DNA of 31,736 nucleotides from DASTQL01 sp035761805 (GCA_035761805.1 DASTQL010000180.1:1-31736); one strand, 5' to 3'. Counted from the stretch's first letter, positions 17,141 to 30,815 are shown. Made by a program: numbers and translations. The notes: generated by a model from the sequence alone, not told the origin.

Positions 17141-17934
17141 ACCGCGGTGCCGGGGATCACCCGGCCGCGCAGCGGGCTCCACTGGCCCCAGACCCGGGCA
17201 TGGCCCTCGGGCCACTCGGGCTCGACCAGGTCGACCAGCTCCAGGCCCGCGGCGACGATCTCGCGCACGCGGTCGCCGAGTGTCCGGTGGTGCTCGACGT
17301 AGACCGGTCGCCCGTCCGGCCCGTCCTCGACGTACGGGCGGCGGTCCCAGTAGCTGTCCCGGGCGACGAGCCCGTCCGGCCCCGGGTCGTCGGGGAAGCA
17401 CCACCGCACCGGGTGCGTGGTGGAGAAGACCCAGCGTCCGCCGGGGCGCAGCACCCGCGCGACCTCGACCATCACCCGGGCGGAGTCGGCGACGAAGGGC
17501 ACGGCCCCGAAGGCCGAGCACGCCAGGTCGAAGGACGCCGCGGCGAAGGGCAGCTCACCGGCGTCGGCCTGGACGAGCGGCACGGCAGTCCCTGTGCGGG
17601 CGTCCAGCCGGCGGGCGTGCCGCAGCTGCTCGGCGGAGAGGTCGACGGCCACGACGTCGGCGCCCCGGCCGACCAGCCAACGCGAGCACTGCGCGGCACC
17701 GCAGCCGACCTCCAGCACCCTGCGCCCCGCGACCTCGCCCAGCAGCCGGGCGTCGGCCTCGTCCAGCCCTTCCGGGCACCACACGAAGCCGTCGTCTCGC
17801 AGGAAGTCGCCGTGCTCGGCCTGGTAGCCGTCGGCTGCGCGGTCCCACCACCGGCGGTTGGCCCGGGCGGTCGTCCGGGCGTCGACCGGCCGGCGGTCGA
17901 CGCCGGACAGCTCCTCGGCGCTCATGTGAGGCAT
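17089..17934 (-). CDS. SAM-dependent methyltransferase, class I
   Basis: A 281-residue class I methyltransferase. The SAM-binding loop is RRVLEVGCGAAQCSRWL (about residues 71-87), followed by VVAVDLSAEQL (end of strand 2), the LVQADAGELPFAAASFDLACSAFG segment and RVLRPGGRWVFST. Near the N-terminus ARANRRWWDRAADGYQAEHGDF is a motif I associate with a conserved actinobacterial methyltransferase close to rpsA. ATG at 17932-17934 follows GGAGG by 4 bases; ATG at 17925, three codons later, is an alternative. An open frame extends to 18087, but that part is low-complexity and would overlap the rpsA promoter. The gene ends inside the DUF3068 gene. Substrate unknown. Confidence 0.85.
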   Translation of the reverse strand: MPHMSAEELSGVDRRPVDARTTARANRRWWDRAADGYQAEHGDFLRDDGFVWCPEGLDEADARLLGEVAGRRVLEVGCGAAQCSRWLVGRGADVVAVDLSAEQLRHARRLDARTGTAVPLVQADAGELPFAAASFDLACSAFGAVPFVADSARVMVEVARVLRPGGRWVFSTTHPVRWCFPDDPGPDGLVARDSYWDRRPYVEDGPDGRPVYVEHHRTLGDRVREIVAAGLELVDLVEPEWPEGHARVWGQWSPLRGRVIPGTAVYVCRKSSGFSVVSTGR

Positions 17935-18001
17935 GATGCCTCCGGGGAGCCCGCCGCCGGACGGCAGCCGGGAGGATGTCCTGCGCCCCGTCGTGGCTCG
18001 A

Positions 18002-18031
18002 TTGACCGTGATCGCAGCCGACGGGTAGCCT
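18002..18031 (+). promoter_or_regulatory. Housekeeping-type promoter for rpsA
   Basis: TTGACC (18002-18007) and TAGCCT (18026-18031) are separated by 18 bases and match -35 and -10 consensus boxes well. Transcription from here would give a leader of about 150 bases before the rpsA ATG at 18192, long enough for leader-based control of S1 synthesis. The divergent methyltransferase start is at 17934. Confidence 0.65.
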
Positions 18032-18191
18032 GTGGGCGCGCTGTGGGCCTGCGCGGTCTCGGACGGAGCAGGCTCGCGCTCGTTCATGTCGATCCACCGG
18101 CTCCACCGGCACGTCCACGGGGTCTCGGCACGGCGATCACCTGGCCCCTGCGCGCAGGCACGACCCCATGGTCCGACGGAGTCCCCACTAC

Positions 18192-19661
18192 ATGACGAGC
18201 AGCCTCGAGGCGACCGCCGCCCCGGCCCACACGACCCCCCAGGTCGCGGTCAACGACATCGGTGGCGAGGAGGCCTTCCTCGCCGCGGTCGACGAGACCA
18301 TCAAGTACTTCAACGACGGTGACATCGTCGACGGTGTCATCGTCAAGGTCGACCGGGACGAGGTCCTGCTCGACATCGGCTACAAGACCGAGGGCGTCAT
18401 CCCGTCCCGCGAGCTCTCGATCAAGCACGACGTCGACCCCAACGAGGTCGTCTCCGTCGGCGACACCGTCGAGGCCCTGGTCCTCCAGAAGGAGGACAAG
18501 GAGGGCCGGCTGATCCTGTCCAAGAAGCGCGCCCAGTACGAGCGCGCCTGGGGCACGATCGAGAAGATCAAGGAGGAGGACGGCGTCGTCACCGGGACCG
18601 TCATCGAGGTGGTCAAGGGCGGCCTGATCCTCGACATCGGCCTGCGCGGCTTCCTGCCCGCCTCGCTGGTGGAGATGCGCCGGGTCCGCGACCTCCAGCC
18701 GTACGTCGGCAAGGAGATCGAGGCCAAGATCATCGAGCTCGACAAGAACCGCAACAACGTCGTGCTGTCCCGCCGCGCCTGGCTGGAGCAGACCCAGTCC
18801 GAGGTGCGCTCGACGTTCCTGCAGACGCTGCAGAAGGGGCAGATCCGCAAGGGCGTCGTCTCCTCGATCGTCAACTTCGGGGCCTTCGTCGACCTGGGCG
18901 GCGTCGACGGCCTCGTGCACGTCTCCGAGCTGTCCTGGAAGCACATCGACCACCCGTCCGAGGTGGTCGAGGTCGGCCAGGAGGTCACCGTCGAGGTCCT
19001 CGACGTCGACATGGACCGCGAGCGGGTCTCGCTGTCGCTCAAGGCGACGCAGGAGGACCCCTGGCAGCAGTTCGCACGCACCCACCAGATCGGGCAGATC
19101 GTGCCCGGCAAGGTCACCAAGCTCGTCCCGTTCGGCGCGTTCGTCCGCGTCGACGAGGGGATCGAGGGCCTGGTCCACATCTCCGAGCTGGCAGAGCGCC
19201 ACGTCGAGATCCCCGAGCAGGTCGTGCAGGTCGGCGGCGACGTCATGGTCAAGGTCATCGACATCGACCTCGAGCGCCGTCGCATCTCGCTCTCCCTCAA
19301 GCAGGCCAACGAGGTGGCCACCGCGGAGCACGTGTCGGAGCACTTCGACCCCACGCTCTACGGCATGGCCGCCACCTACGACGACCAGGGCAACTACATC
19401 TACCCCGAGGGCTTCGACCCCGAGACCAACGAGTGGCTGCCCGGCCACGAGGAGCAGCAGGCCGCCTGGGAGAAGCAGTACGCCGAGGCGCACGCCCGCT
19501 GGGAGGCCCACAAGAGCCAGATCGAGAAGTCCAAGGAGACCGAGGGCGAGGGCGAGACCGCCTCTCCGTCCTCGTACACCTCCGAGCAACCCGAGGACTC
19601 GGGCACGCTGGCCTCGGACGAGGCCCTGCAGGCCCTGCGCGAGAAGCTCACCGGCAACTGA
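18192..19661 (+). CDS. rpsA: 30S ribosomal protein S1
   Basis: Ribosomal protein S1 of 489 residues, which binds mRNA on the 30S subunit. Four S1 RNA-binding repeats are visible at about residues 43-113, 130-195, 215-285 and 300-372, with characteristic blocks such as GVIVKVDRDEVLLDIGYKTE, GAFVDLGGVDGLVHVSELSW and GAFVRVDEGIEGLVHISELA. An acidic, low-complexity tail follows (about 373-489). Four repeats plus a variable tail is the usual actinobacterial form; E. coli S1 has six. ATG at 18192 fits the family start (MTSSLEATAA); a GGAG 11 bases upstream is a weak ribosome site. It stands apart from its neighbours, with its own promoter and paired hairpins downstream. Confidence 0.97.
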   Translation: MTSSLEATAAPAHTTPQVAVNDIGGEEAFLAAVDETIKYFNDGDIVDGVIVKVDRDEVLLDIGYKTEGVIPSRELSIKHDVDPNEVVSVGDTVEALVLQKEDKEGRLILSKKRAQYERAWGTIEKIKEEDGVVTGTVIEVVKGGLILDIGLRGFLPASLVEMRRVRDLQPYVGKEIEAKIIELDKNRNNVVLSRRAWLEQTQSEVRSTFLQTLQKGQIRKGVVSSIVNFGAFVDLGGVDGLVHVSELSWKHIDHPSEVVEVGQEVTVEVLDVDMDRERVSLSLKATQEDPWQQFARTHQIGQIVPGKVTKLVPFGAFVRVDEGIEGLVHISELAERHVEIPEQVVQVGGDVMVKVIDIDLERRRISLSLKQANEVATAEHVSEHFDPTLYGMAATYDDQGNYIYPEGFDPETNEWLPGHEEQQAAWEKQYAEAHARWEAHKSQIEKSKETEGEGETASPSSYTSEQPEDSGTLASDEALQALREKLTGN

Positions 19662-19674
19662 CGCGCCCCGTCCT

Positions 19675-19704
19675 GCCGTCCGACGGCCCGTCCCCGGGGG
19701 CGGG
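19675..19704 (+). terminator. Two adjacent hairpins downstream of rpsA
   Basis: GCCGT-CCG-ACGGC (19675-19687) is directly followed by a GC-rich inverted repeat, CCCGTCCCC/GGGGGCGGG (19687-19704). They begin 13 bases after the rpsA stop. No T-run follows, so this is a terminator only in the U-less sense proposed for some actinobacteria, or an RNA-stabilising structure. Confidence 0.4.
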
Positions 19705-19754
19705 TCATCGGCCTGTCCGGGCGCGCTGTCGCGGCCACGTCTCCCGCTCGCCCG

Positions 19755-19760
19755 TACGGT
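19755..19760 (+). promoter_or_regulatory. -10 element of a probable leaderless promoter (lipoprotein)
   Basis: TACGGT fits TANNNT and ends 6 bases before the GTG at 19767, with no ribosome site between them. The same hexamer stands in the same position before uvrB. Confidence 0.5.
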
Positions 19761-19766
19761 GGGGGC

Positions 19767-20444
19767 GTGAGGTCCCGGATCGGGCGGCGCGCCCCACGGC
19801 TGGTCGTGGGCGCGGCCCTCGCCGCCGTGGCGGTCCCGGCGGCCGGCTGCTCCGACGACCCCTCGACCCCCGACCTGCCCTTCTCGGCCGGTGACCCGCC
19901 GCAGACCTTCACCGCCGCGGCGGGTGCGTCGGCCCCGCCGGCGCCGACCGGGGGATCCGCGGCTCCTGCGGTGGTCCCGCAGTCGTGCGACGACGTGGCA
20001 TCCGTGACGCGGGTGGTCGAGGTGCTGGGTGCACCGCTGGAGGGATCCGGCTCGTTCGTCTACGCCGGGCCGCTGCCGGAGGCCGGGCGGACCGCTCGGA
20101 TCACCTGCGGGTACGGCGTGCCGGAGGGGGAGGACCCGGTCCCTGCGGTCGAGATCACGATCAACGGCTACGTCGATGCCGAGACGGCGCGTGGCCGGCT
20201 GGACGGCAGCGTCGAGTCTGCCCGCTCACAGGGCGACGCCACCGCGGCCGTCGAGCTGGACGGCCGACCGGGCTTCGTGCTCGCGGACGCCGAGACCGTC
20301 AGCTACGTCGTGGCCGACGGCGCCCGCACCCTGGTCGTCAGCCTCCGGCGTGGGGTCGTCAGCAGGTCGGCCGAGCAGCTGGTCCTGCTCGATCTCGCCG
20401 CCCTGACGCTGGGTCTGCCGCTGTCGGGGGAGACGTCCGGGTGA
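19767..20444 (+). CDS. Predicted lipoprotein of unknown function
   Basis: A 225-residue exported lipoprotein. The N-terminus is basic (RSRIGRRAPR), then a hydrophobic stretch and a lipobox VPAAGC with the lipidated Cys at 28. A Pro/Ala-rich linker runs to about residue 70. The folded part contains SCDDVASVTRVVEVLG and ITCGYG, whose cysteines could form a disulfide, and ends with LLDLAALTLGLPLSG. The spacing is faintly like DUF3558-type lipoproteins, but I would not assign it. GTG at 19767 gives a proper signal peptide and sits 6 bases from a TANNNT box. Its TGA overlaps the coaE GTG start as GTGA, so the two are probably one operon. Confidence 0.78.
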   Translation: MRSRIGRRAPRLVVGAALAAVAVPAAGCSDDPSTPDLPFSAGDPPQTFTAAAGASAPPAPTGGSAAPAVVPQSCDDVASVTRVVEVLGAPLEGSGSFVYAGPLPEAGRTARITCGYGVPEGEDPVPAVEITINGYVDAETARGRLDGSVESARSQGDATAAVELDGRPGFVLADAETVSYVVADGARTLVVSLRRGVVSRSAEQLVLLDLAALTLGLPLSGETSG

Positions 20445-21043
20445 GGCTGCGCGTAGGGCTGACGGGTGGGATCGGGTCCGGCAAGAGCGAGGTGGCCAGG
20501 CTGCTCGCGGCGCACGGCGCGGTGGTCATCGACTCCGACGTGCTGGCCCGGGAGGTCGTCGCCCGGGGGACCGAGGGGCTGGCCGAGGTGGTGTCGGTCT
20601 TCGGCCCCCGGGTGCTCACCCCGTCCGGCGACCTGGACCGCCCGGCGCTCGGCCGGCTGGTCTTCGCCGACCAGGCGGCCCGAGTGCGTCTCGAGTCGAT
20701 CGTGCACCCCCGGGTCCGGCGCCGGGCCGCCGAGATCGAGTCCGCGGCCGCCCCCGACGCGGTGGTCGTCCACGACGTGCCGCTGCTCGTGGAGACCGGC
20801 CAGCCGGACCGCTTCGACGAGGTCGTCGTCGTCGACGTGCCCGAGGAGGTCCAAGTGGAGCGCATGGCCCGCCTGCGCGGGATGGCCGAGGAGGACGCGC
20901 GCGCCCGGATCGCCGCCCAGGCCTCCCGTACCGAGCGGCTCGCCGCCGCGACCGTGGTCGTCGACAACGCGGGGTCGCTGGACGAGCTGAGGAGCCGGGT
21001 CGACGAGGTCTGGGACGGCCTCGTCGCGCGTACCCGCCGGTAG
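20441..21043 (+). CDS. coaE: Dephospho-CoA kinase
   Basis: Dephospho-CoA kinase, the last step of coenzyme A synthesis (dephospho-CoA + ATP to CoA). The P-loop GLTGGIGSGKSEVARLL covers about residues 6-22, followed by VVIDSDVLAREVV, the family's substrate-binding HPRVRRR and DVPLLVETG, and the lid RLRGMAEEDARARIAAQ. At 200 residues it is of normal length; some mycobacterial homologues carry a C-terminal extension, absent here. The GTG start overlaps the lipoprotein stop by 4 bases. Its place after rpsA is common in actinobacteria. CoA supply next to a CoA-dependent carboxylase gene is suggestive but may be chance. Confidence 0.96.
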   Translation: MRLRVGLTGGIGSGKSEVARLLAAHGAVVIDSDVLAREVVARGTEGLAEVVSVFGPRVLTPSGDLDRPALGRLVFADQAARVRLESIVHPRVRRRAAEIESAAAPDAVVVHDVPLLVETGQPDRFDEVVVVDVPEEVQVERMARLRGMAEEDARARIAAQASRTERLAAATVVVDNAGSLDELRSRVDEVWDGLVARTRR

Positions 21044-21090
21044 CCCCGGTCGCCGGGGGTCCCTCGTGGCGTCGGGGCCGCCGACCCCCA

Positions 21091-21096
21091 TAGGTT
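21091..21096 (+). promoter_or_regulatory. Candidate -10 element upstream of the carboxylase gene
   Basis: TAGGTT fits TANNNT in the 86-base gap between coaE and the carboxylase. A ribosome site GGGAGG (21116-21121) lies 8 bases before the GTG at 21130. No good -35 is seen, so read-through from coaE is equally possible. Confidence 0.3.
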
Positions 21097-21129
21097 GAGA
21101 CGTCGGTCGCTCGTCGGGAGGCGTGGTCG

Positions 21130-26631
<5,502 letters not shown>

Positions 26632-26652
26632 CCCGCGCACGCACCTCGGCGC

Positions 26653-27345
26653 TCAGAAGTACCTCAGGAGGTCCGGGAATGCCTGGAGGGTGAGGACACC
26701 GGTATCGCGCGGGTCGATGTCGGTGTGCTCGAGGACCCACGTGTTGTCGTTCGGCAGGAAGACCGCCCGCATGCCGGCCCGGCGGGCGGGGAGCACGTCG
26801 GAGCGTGGGGAGTTGCCGACCATCCAGGTGGCGGTGAGCGGGAGCGAGAGGTCCCTGACGAGCGAGCGGTAGGTGCCCACGTCCTTCTCGGGCACGACGT
26901 GCACGCTGCGGAAGTGCGGTCGCAGCCCGGAGGCCTCGAGCTTGCCCTCCTGCTCGGGCGCGTCTCCCTTGGTGAGCAGGATCAGCTGGTGCCGGGTGCC
27001 CAGCTCGTCGAGCGTCTCGGACACCCCCGGGACGAGGTCGACCCGGTGATCCAGCAGGTCGTTGGCCAGGTCGTCCAACCGGCGCCGTTCCTCGTCGGTC
27101 ACCGGCCGCTCGGTGAGCCGTTCGAGGCACTCGCCCAATGACCGGAGGAACACCCTGGCCCCGTAGCCGTGCGCCACGCTGTTGGCGGCCTCGACGTCGT
27201 CGAGCACCGCCCGGATCGTGCCCCGGTCCCGGGTCGGGTGCTCGAGCCAGTCCAGGAAGTGCTCGATGACGCGCTCGAAGCGGACGTTGTTCTCCCAGAG
27301 GGTGTCGTCCGCGTCGAAGATCAGCACCTGGTCGGTGAACCGCAC
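26653..27345 (-). CDS. HAD superfamily hydrolase, phosphatase-like
   Basis: A 230-residue haloacid dehalogenase-fold hydrolase, probably a small-molecule phosphatase in the cytoplasm. Motif I is FDADDTLWEN (nucleophile Asp11, acid/base Asp13), motif II is LILLTKGD (Thr125), motif III is probably Lys154 in VPEKD and motif IV is MVGNSPRSDV (Asp183). The alpha-helical cap lies between motif I and II (about 20-105), as in class C1 members. The GTG start is taken at 27345 because AGGAGG ends 4 bases upstream and motif I then falls 11 residues in; the frame remains open to 27450 but that part is Gly/Arg-rich. It diverges from uvrB across 91 bases and its stop is 21 bases from the carboxylase stop. 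Substrate unknown. Confidence 0.88.
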   Translation of the reverse strand: MRFTDQVLIFDADDTLWENNVRFERVIEHFLDWLEHPTRDRGTIRAVLDDVEAANSVAHGYGARVFLRSLGECLERLTERPVTDEERRRLDDLANDLLDHRVDLVPGVSETLDELGTRHQLILLTKGDAPEQEGKLEASGLRPHFRSVHVVPEKDVGTYRSLVRDLSLPLTATWMVGNSPRSDVLPARRAGMRAVFLPNDNTWVLEHTDIDPRDTGVLTLQAFPDLLRYF

Positions 27346-27423
27346 CGTACCTCCTCGGCCACCGCTGCCTCCCGCCGACGGACGAGCCAACCACACCGCC
27401 GCGTCACTGTCGGCCCCCCGACG

Positions 27424-27429
27424 TACGGT
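27424..27429 (+). promoter_or_regulatory. -10 element of a probable leaderless promoter (uvrB)
   Basis: TACGGT fits TANNNT and ends 7 bases before the uvrB GTG at 27437; no ribosome site is seen. No actinobacterial LexA box (TCGAAC-N4-GTTCGA type) was recognised in the 91-base gap. Confidence 0.5.
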
Positions 27430-27436
27430 GGACGCC

Positions 27437-29548
27437 GTGCGACCAGTCACCGATCTTCAGCGCCGCGTCAGCCCGTTCCGCGTCGTCTCGGATTTCCGGC
27501 CCAGCGGCGATCAGCCGCAGGCCATCGAGGAGCTGGAGCAGCGCATTCGTGCCGGTGAGCAGGACGTCGTGCTGCTCGGCGCGACCGGCACCGGAAAGTC
27601 CGCCACGACCGCCTGGCTGATCGAGCGGCTGCAGCGCCCCACCCTGGTGATGGCGCCCAACAAGACGCTGGCGGCTCAGCTGGCCAACGAGTTCCGCGAG
27701 CTGCTGCCGCGCAACGCGGTGGAGTATTTCGTCTCGTACTACGACTATTACCAGCCCGAGGCCTACGTCCCGCAGACCGACACCTACATCGAGAAGGACT
27801 CCTCGGTCAACGAGGAGGTCGAGCGGCTCCGGCACTCGGCCACGAGCGCCCTGCTCACGCGGCGTGACGTGGTCGTGGTCGCCTCCGTCTCCTGCATCTA
27901 CGGCCTCGGCACACCGCAGGAGTACGTGGACCGGATGGTCTCGCTCAAGGTCGGCGACGAGCTCGACCGCGACGGGCTCCTCAGGCGGCTGGTGTCCATC
28001 CAGTACTCCCGCAACGACCAGAACTTCACCCGCGGCACCTTCCGGGTTCGGGGTGACACGCTCGAGATCATCCCGATGTACGAGGAGCTGGCCCTGCGCG
28101 TCGAGTTCTTCGGTGACGAGATCGAGCGGATCATGACCCTGCATCCGCTGACCGGTGAGGTCGTGCGCGAGGAGCAGGAGATGTACGTCTTCCCGGCCTC
28201 GCACTACGTGGCAGGGCCCGAGCGCATGGAGCGCGCGATCACCGGCATCGAGGCCGAGCTGGAGGAGCGGCTGGCCGAGCTGGAGCGCGGAGGCCGGCTG
28301 CTCGAGGCCCAGCGGCTGCGCATGCGCACCACGTACGACGTCGAGATGATGCGCCAGGTCGGCTTCTGCTCCGGGATCGAGAACTACAGCCGCCACATCG
28401 ACGGTCGCGCCGCCGGGTCGCCGCCGAACTGCCTGCTCGACTACTTCCCCGACGACTTCCTCCTCGTCATCGACGAGTCGCACGTCACCGTGCCGCAGAT
28501 CGGCGGCATGTACGAGGGCGACATGTCGCGCAAGCGGACGCTGGTGGAGCACGGCTTCCGCCTGCCGAGTGCCATGGACAACCGTCCGCTGAAGTGGGAG
28601 GAGTTCGTCGACCGCATCGGGCAGACCGTCTACCTGTCGGCCACCCCCGGGCCGTACGAGCTCGGTCGCGGCGACGGCGTGGTGGAGCAGATCATCCGGC
28701 CGACGGGGCTGGTCGACCCCGAGGTCGTCGTGAAGGGGACCCGGGGGCAGATCGACGACCTGATGCATGAGATCGGTGTCCGGGTCGGCCGGCACGAACG
28801 GGTCCTGGTCACGACACTGACCAAGAAGATGGCCGAGGACCTCACCGACTACCTCCTCGAGCACGGCATCCGGGTCCGCTACCTGCACAGCGAGGTCGAC
28901 ACGCTCCGCCGGGTCGAGCTCCTCCGGGAGCTTCGGACCGGGGAATTCGATGTCCTCGTGGGCATCAACCTGCTGCGGGAAGGCCTCGACCTGCCCGAGG
29001 TGTCGCTGGTGTCGATCCTCGACGCCGACAAGGAGGGCTTCCTGCGCAGCGGTACCTCGCTGATCCAGACCATCGGCCGGGCAGCTCGCAACGTGTCGGG
29101 CCAGGTGCACATGTACGCCGACACGATCACCCCGTCGATGGCGTCGGCCATCGAGGAGACCAACCGGCGACGTGAGAAGCAGGTCGCCTACAACCGCGAA
29201 CGAGGCATCGACCCCACGCCGTTGCGCAAGCGGATCGCCGACATCACCGACATGCTGGCCCGCGAGGACGCCGACACCGACAGGCTCCTGGGGGGCTCCG
29301 GCCGCCAGCAGTCCCGCGGCAAGGCACCGGTGCCCGGACTGTCCAGCCGCTCCGAGGTCGGGCGCCACGCCTCCGAGCTGGCCGGGCTGCCGGCTGCCGA
29401 CCTCGCAGATCTCATCCAGCAGCTCACCGACCAGATGCACGCGGCGGCCGCCGAGCTGCAGTTCGAGCTCGCCGCCCGGCTGCGCGACGAGCTCGCCGAG
29501 CTCAAACGCGAGCTCCGCGGCATGCGAGAGGCCGGTGTCGCGGGGTAG
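27437..29548 (+). CDS. uvrB: Excinuclease ABC subunit B
   Basis: UvrB, the damage-verifying helicase-like subunit of nucleotide excision repair, working with UvrA and UvrC. The 703-residue chain is normal in length. The Walker A motif is LLGATGTGKS (about residues 46-55). The damage-probing beta-hairpin contains VSYYDYYQPEAYVPQTDTYIEKD (split here: VSYYDYYQPEAY and VPQTDTYIEKD, about 99-121). The DEAD-like motif is VIDESHVT (Asp346, Glu347) and motif VI is IQTIGRAARN. The UVR motif that contacts UvrC lies at the C-terminus (about 660-700). GTG at 27437 gives the usual N-terminus just before FRVVSDFRPSGDQPQAI; upstream in-frame starts lie antisense to the HAD gene. uvrA is expected beyond the right edge. 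Confidence 0.97.
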   Translation: MRPVTDLQRRVSPFRVVSDFRPSGDQPQAIEELEQRIRAGEQDVVLLGATGTGKSATTAWLIERLQRPTLVMAPNKTLAAQLANEFRELLPRNAVEYFVSYYDYYQPEAYVPQTDTYIEKDSSVNEEVERLRHSATSALLTRRDVVVVASVSCIYGLGTPQEYVDRMVSLKVGDELDRDGLLRRLVSIQYSRNDQNFTRGTFRVRGDTLEIIPMYEELALRVEFFGDEIERIMTLHPLTGEVVREEQEMYVFPASHYVAGPERMERAITGIEAELEERLAELERGGRLLEAQRLRMRTTYDVEMMRQVGFCSGIENYSRHIDGRAAGSPPNCLLDYFPDDFLLVIDESHVTVPQIGGMYEGDMSRKRTLVEHGFRLPSAMDNRPLKWEEFVDRIGQTVYLSATPGPYELGRGDGVVEQIIRPTGLVDPEVVVKGTRGQIDDLMHEIGVRVGRHERVLVTTLTKKMAEDLTDYLLEHGIRVRYLHSEVDTLRRVELLRELRTGEFDVLVGINLLREGLDLPEVSLVSILDADKEGFLRSGTSLIQTIGRAARNVSGQVHMYADTITPSMASAIEETNRRREKQVAYNRERGIDPTPLRKRIADITDMLAREDADTDRLLGGSGRQQSRGKAPVPGLSSRSEVGRHASELAGLPAADLADLIQQLTDQMHAAAAELQFELAARLRDELAELKRELRGMREAGVAG

Positions 29549-29593
29549 GACCCCGGCTCGGCGGGTAAGCACTTCAGGGACCCGCGTGAGAGG

Positions 29594-29752
29594 ATGTCCG
29601 GTGGCGCGAGGGGAGTACTCCCACGCGGCAGCGTCGTCATCACGGCCGTGGCCCACGAGGTCGCCGCCCGGCGCTGTCGGGCCCTGGTCGAGGGGCTGGA
29701 GGAGACCTCCGTCCCGTCCCTCGTGCACGCACCATTCGGGAGCAGCCCGTGA
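29594..29752 (+). CDS. Possible small gene before the TerC gene, 52 aa
   Basis: An open frame fills most of the 200-base gap after uvrB. From ATG at 29594 it encodes 52 residues including GSVVITAVAHEVAARRCRAL and EGLEETSVPSL, and its TGA overlaps the next gene's GTG as GTGA. That overlap and helix-like composition are in favour. Against it, GAGAGG abuts the ATG with no spacing, and no family is recognised. The same frame is in register with uvrB past its stop, so it may also be only leader sequence. Confidence 0.25.
   Translation: MSGGARGVLPRGSVVITAVAHEVAARRCRALVEGLEETSVPSLVHAPFGSSP
29611..29622. repeat. Perfect 12-bp palindrome upstream of the TerC gene
   Basis: GGGAGTACTCCC is a perfect palindrome in the uvrB-terC gap, 127 bases before the TerC start. 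It could be an operator for a dimeric regulator. No flanking half-site extension was found, so function is open. Confidence 0.35.
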
Positions 29753-30798
29753 ACGTCACCTTCTGGGTGTGGATCGTCACCTTCGTCGCGATCCTCGCGC
29801 TGTTCGTCTTCGACTTCTACGCGCACGTCCGGACCCCGCATGCGCCGTCGATCAAGGAGGCGGCCTGGTGGTCGACGTTCTACATCGTGCTCGCGCTGGT
29901 CTTCGGCGTCGGGGTCCTGCTCGTGTCGGGGACCCGGTACGGGGCGGAGTACTTCGCCGGCTACGTCACCGAGAAGAGCCTCTCGGTGGACAACCTCTTC
30001 GTCTTCGTGATCATCATGGCCAAGTTCGCAGTCCCGCGTGAGTACCAGCAGAAGGTGCTCCTGGTCGGGATCGCGATCGCGCTCGTCATGCGGGGGATCT
30101 TCATCGCCTTGGGCGCTGCCGCCATCGCGAACTTCAGCTGGGTGTTCTACATCTTCGGCGCATTCCTGATCTACACGGCCTGGAAGCTCGCACGCGAGAA
30201 GCACGACCAGGACGAGGAGTTCAAGGAGAACGCGGTCCTCCGGTTCGCCGAGCGCGTCCTCCCGACGACGACGGACTACCACGGGGACCGTCTGACCGTC
30301 CGCATCGACGGCAAGCGCCTGGTCACGCCGATGCTGGTCGTCATGATCGCGATCGGGACGACCGACCTGCTCTTCGCCCTCGACTCCATCCCGGCGATCT
30401 ACGGCCTCACCAACGAGCCGTACATCGTCTTCACCGCCAACGCCTTCGCGCTGCTGGGGCTACGGCAGCTCTACTTCCTCATCGGCGGCCTGCTCGAGCG
30501 GCTGGTCTACCTCAGCCTGGGCCTGTCGGTGATCCTCGGCTTCATCGGCGTCAAGCTGGTCCTCGAGGCGCTGCACACCAACGAGCTGCCCTTCGTCAAC
30601 GGCGGACAGCACGTGGAGTGGGCCCCTCAGATCCCGATCTGGCTGTCACTCACGATCATCATCGGGACCTTGGCGGTCACCACCGTGGCGAGCCTGCTGA
30701 AGACCCGCCGGGACCGGAAGGCAGAGCTGCTCCCGCCGGACGCGGCCGAGATCGAGAAGGGCACGCCGCCCGTGCCGGAGGACAGCCCCCGAGACTGA
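29749..30798 (+). CDS. TerC family integral membrane protein
   Basis: A 349-residue TerC/Alx family membrane protein with about 9 spans. The family signature EKSLSVDNLFVF is at residues 75-86, and the second acidic motif TTDLLFALDSIPAIYGLT is at 204-221 (Asp206, Asp212). Between them is a hydrophilic loop (about 150-190), and the C-terminal tail (about 320-349) is charged. Alx and related members are linked to manganese export in E. coli, and others to tellurite resistance or to metal loading of secreted proteins. Which applies here is not visible. The GTG start has GGGAG 6 bases upstream. No yybP-ykoY manganese riboswitch was recognised in the 200-base leader. It converges on the metallo-hydrolase gene 24 bases away. 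Confidence 0.92.
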   Translation: MNVTFWVWIVTFVAILALFVFDFYAHVRTPHAPSIKEAAWWSTFYIVLALVFGVGVLLVSGTRYGAEYFAGYVTEKSLSVDNLFVFVIIMAKFAVPREYQQKVLLVGIAIALVMRGIFIALGAAAIANFSWVFYIFGAFLIYTAWKLAREKHDQDEEFKENAVLRFAERVLPTTTDYHGDRLTVRIDGKRLVTPMLVVMIAIGTTDLLFALDSIPAIYGLTNEPYIVFTANAFALLGLRQLYFLIGGLLERLVYLSLGLSVILGFIGVKLVLEALHTNELPFVNGGQHVEWAPQIPIWLSLTIIIGTLAVTTVASLLKTRRDRKAELLPPDAAEIEKGTPPVPEDSPRD

Positions 30799-30815
30799 CC
30801 GGTGTCCATGCACGT

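Noticed and set aside
27404..29728. Minus-strand open frame antisense to uvrB
   Set aside because: Composition mirrors uvrB codons; UvrB motifs are complete on the plus strand.
29549..29748. yybP-ykoY manganese riboswitch before the TerC gene
   Set aside because: I could not find the conserved loop sequences or a matching multi-helix layout in these 200 bases.
29601..29752. Alternative GTG-initiated frame (MARGEYSH...) in the uvrB-terC gap
   Set aside because: It runs on well into the TerC gene in the wrong frame with Arg/Pro-rich composition and no ribosome site.
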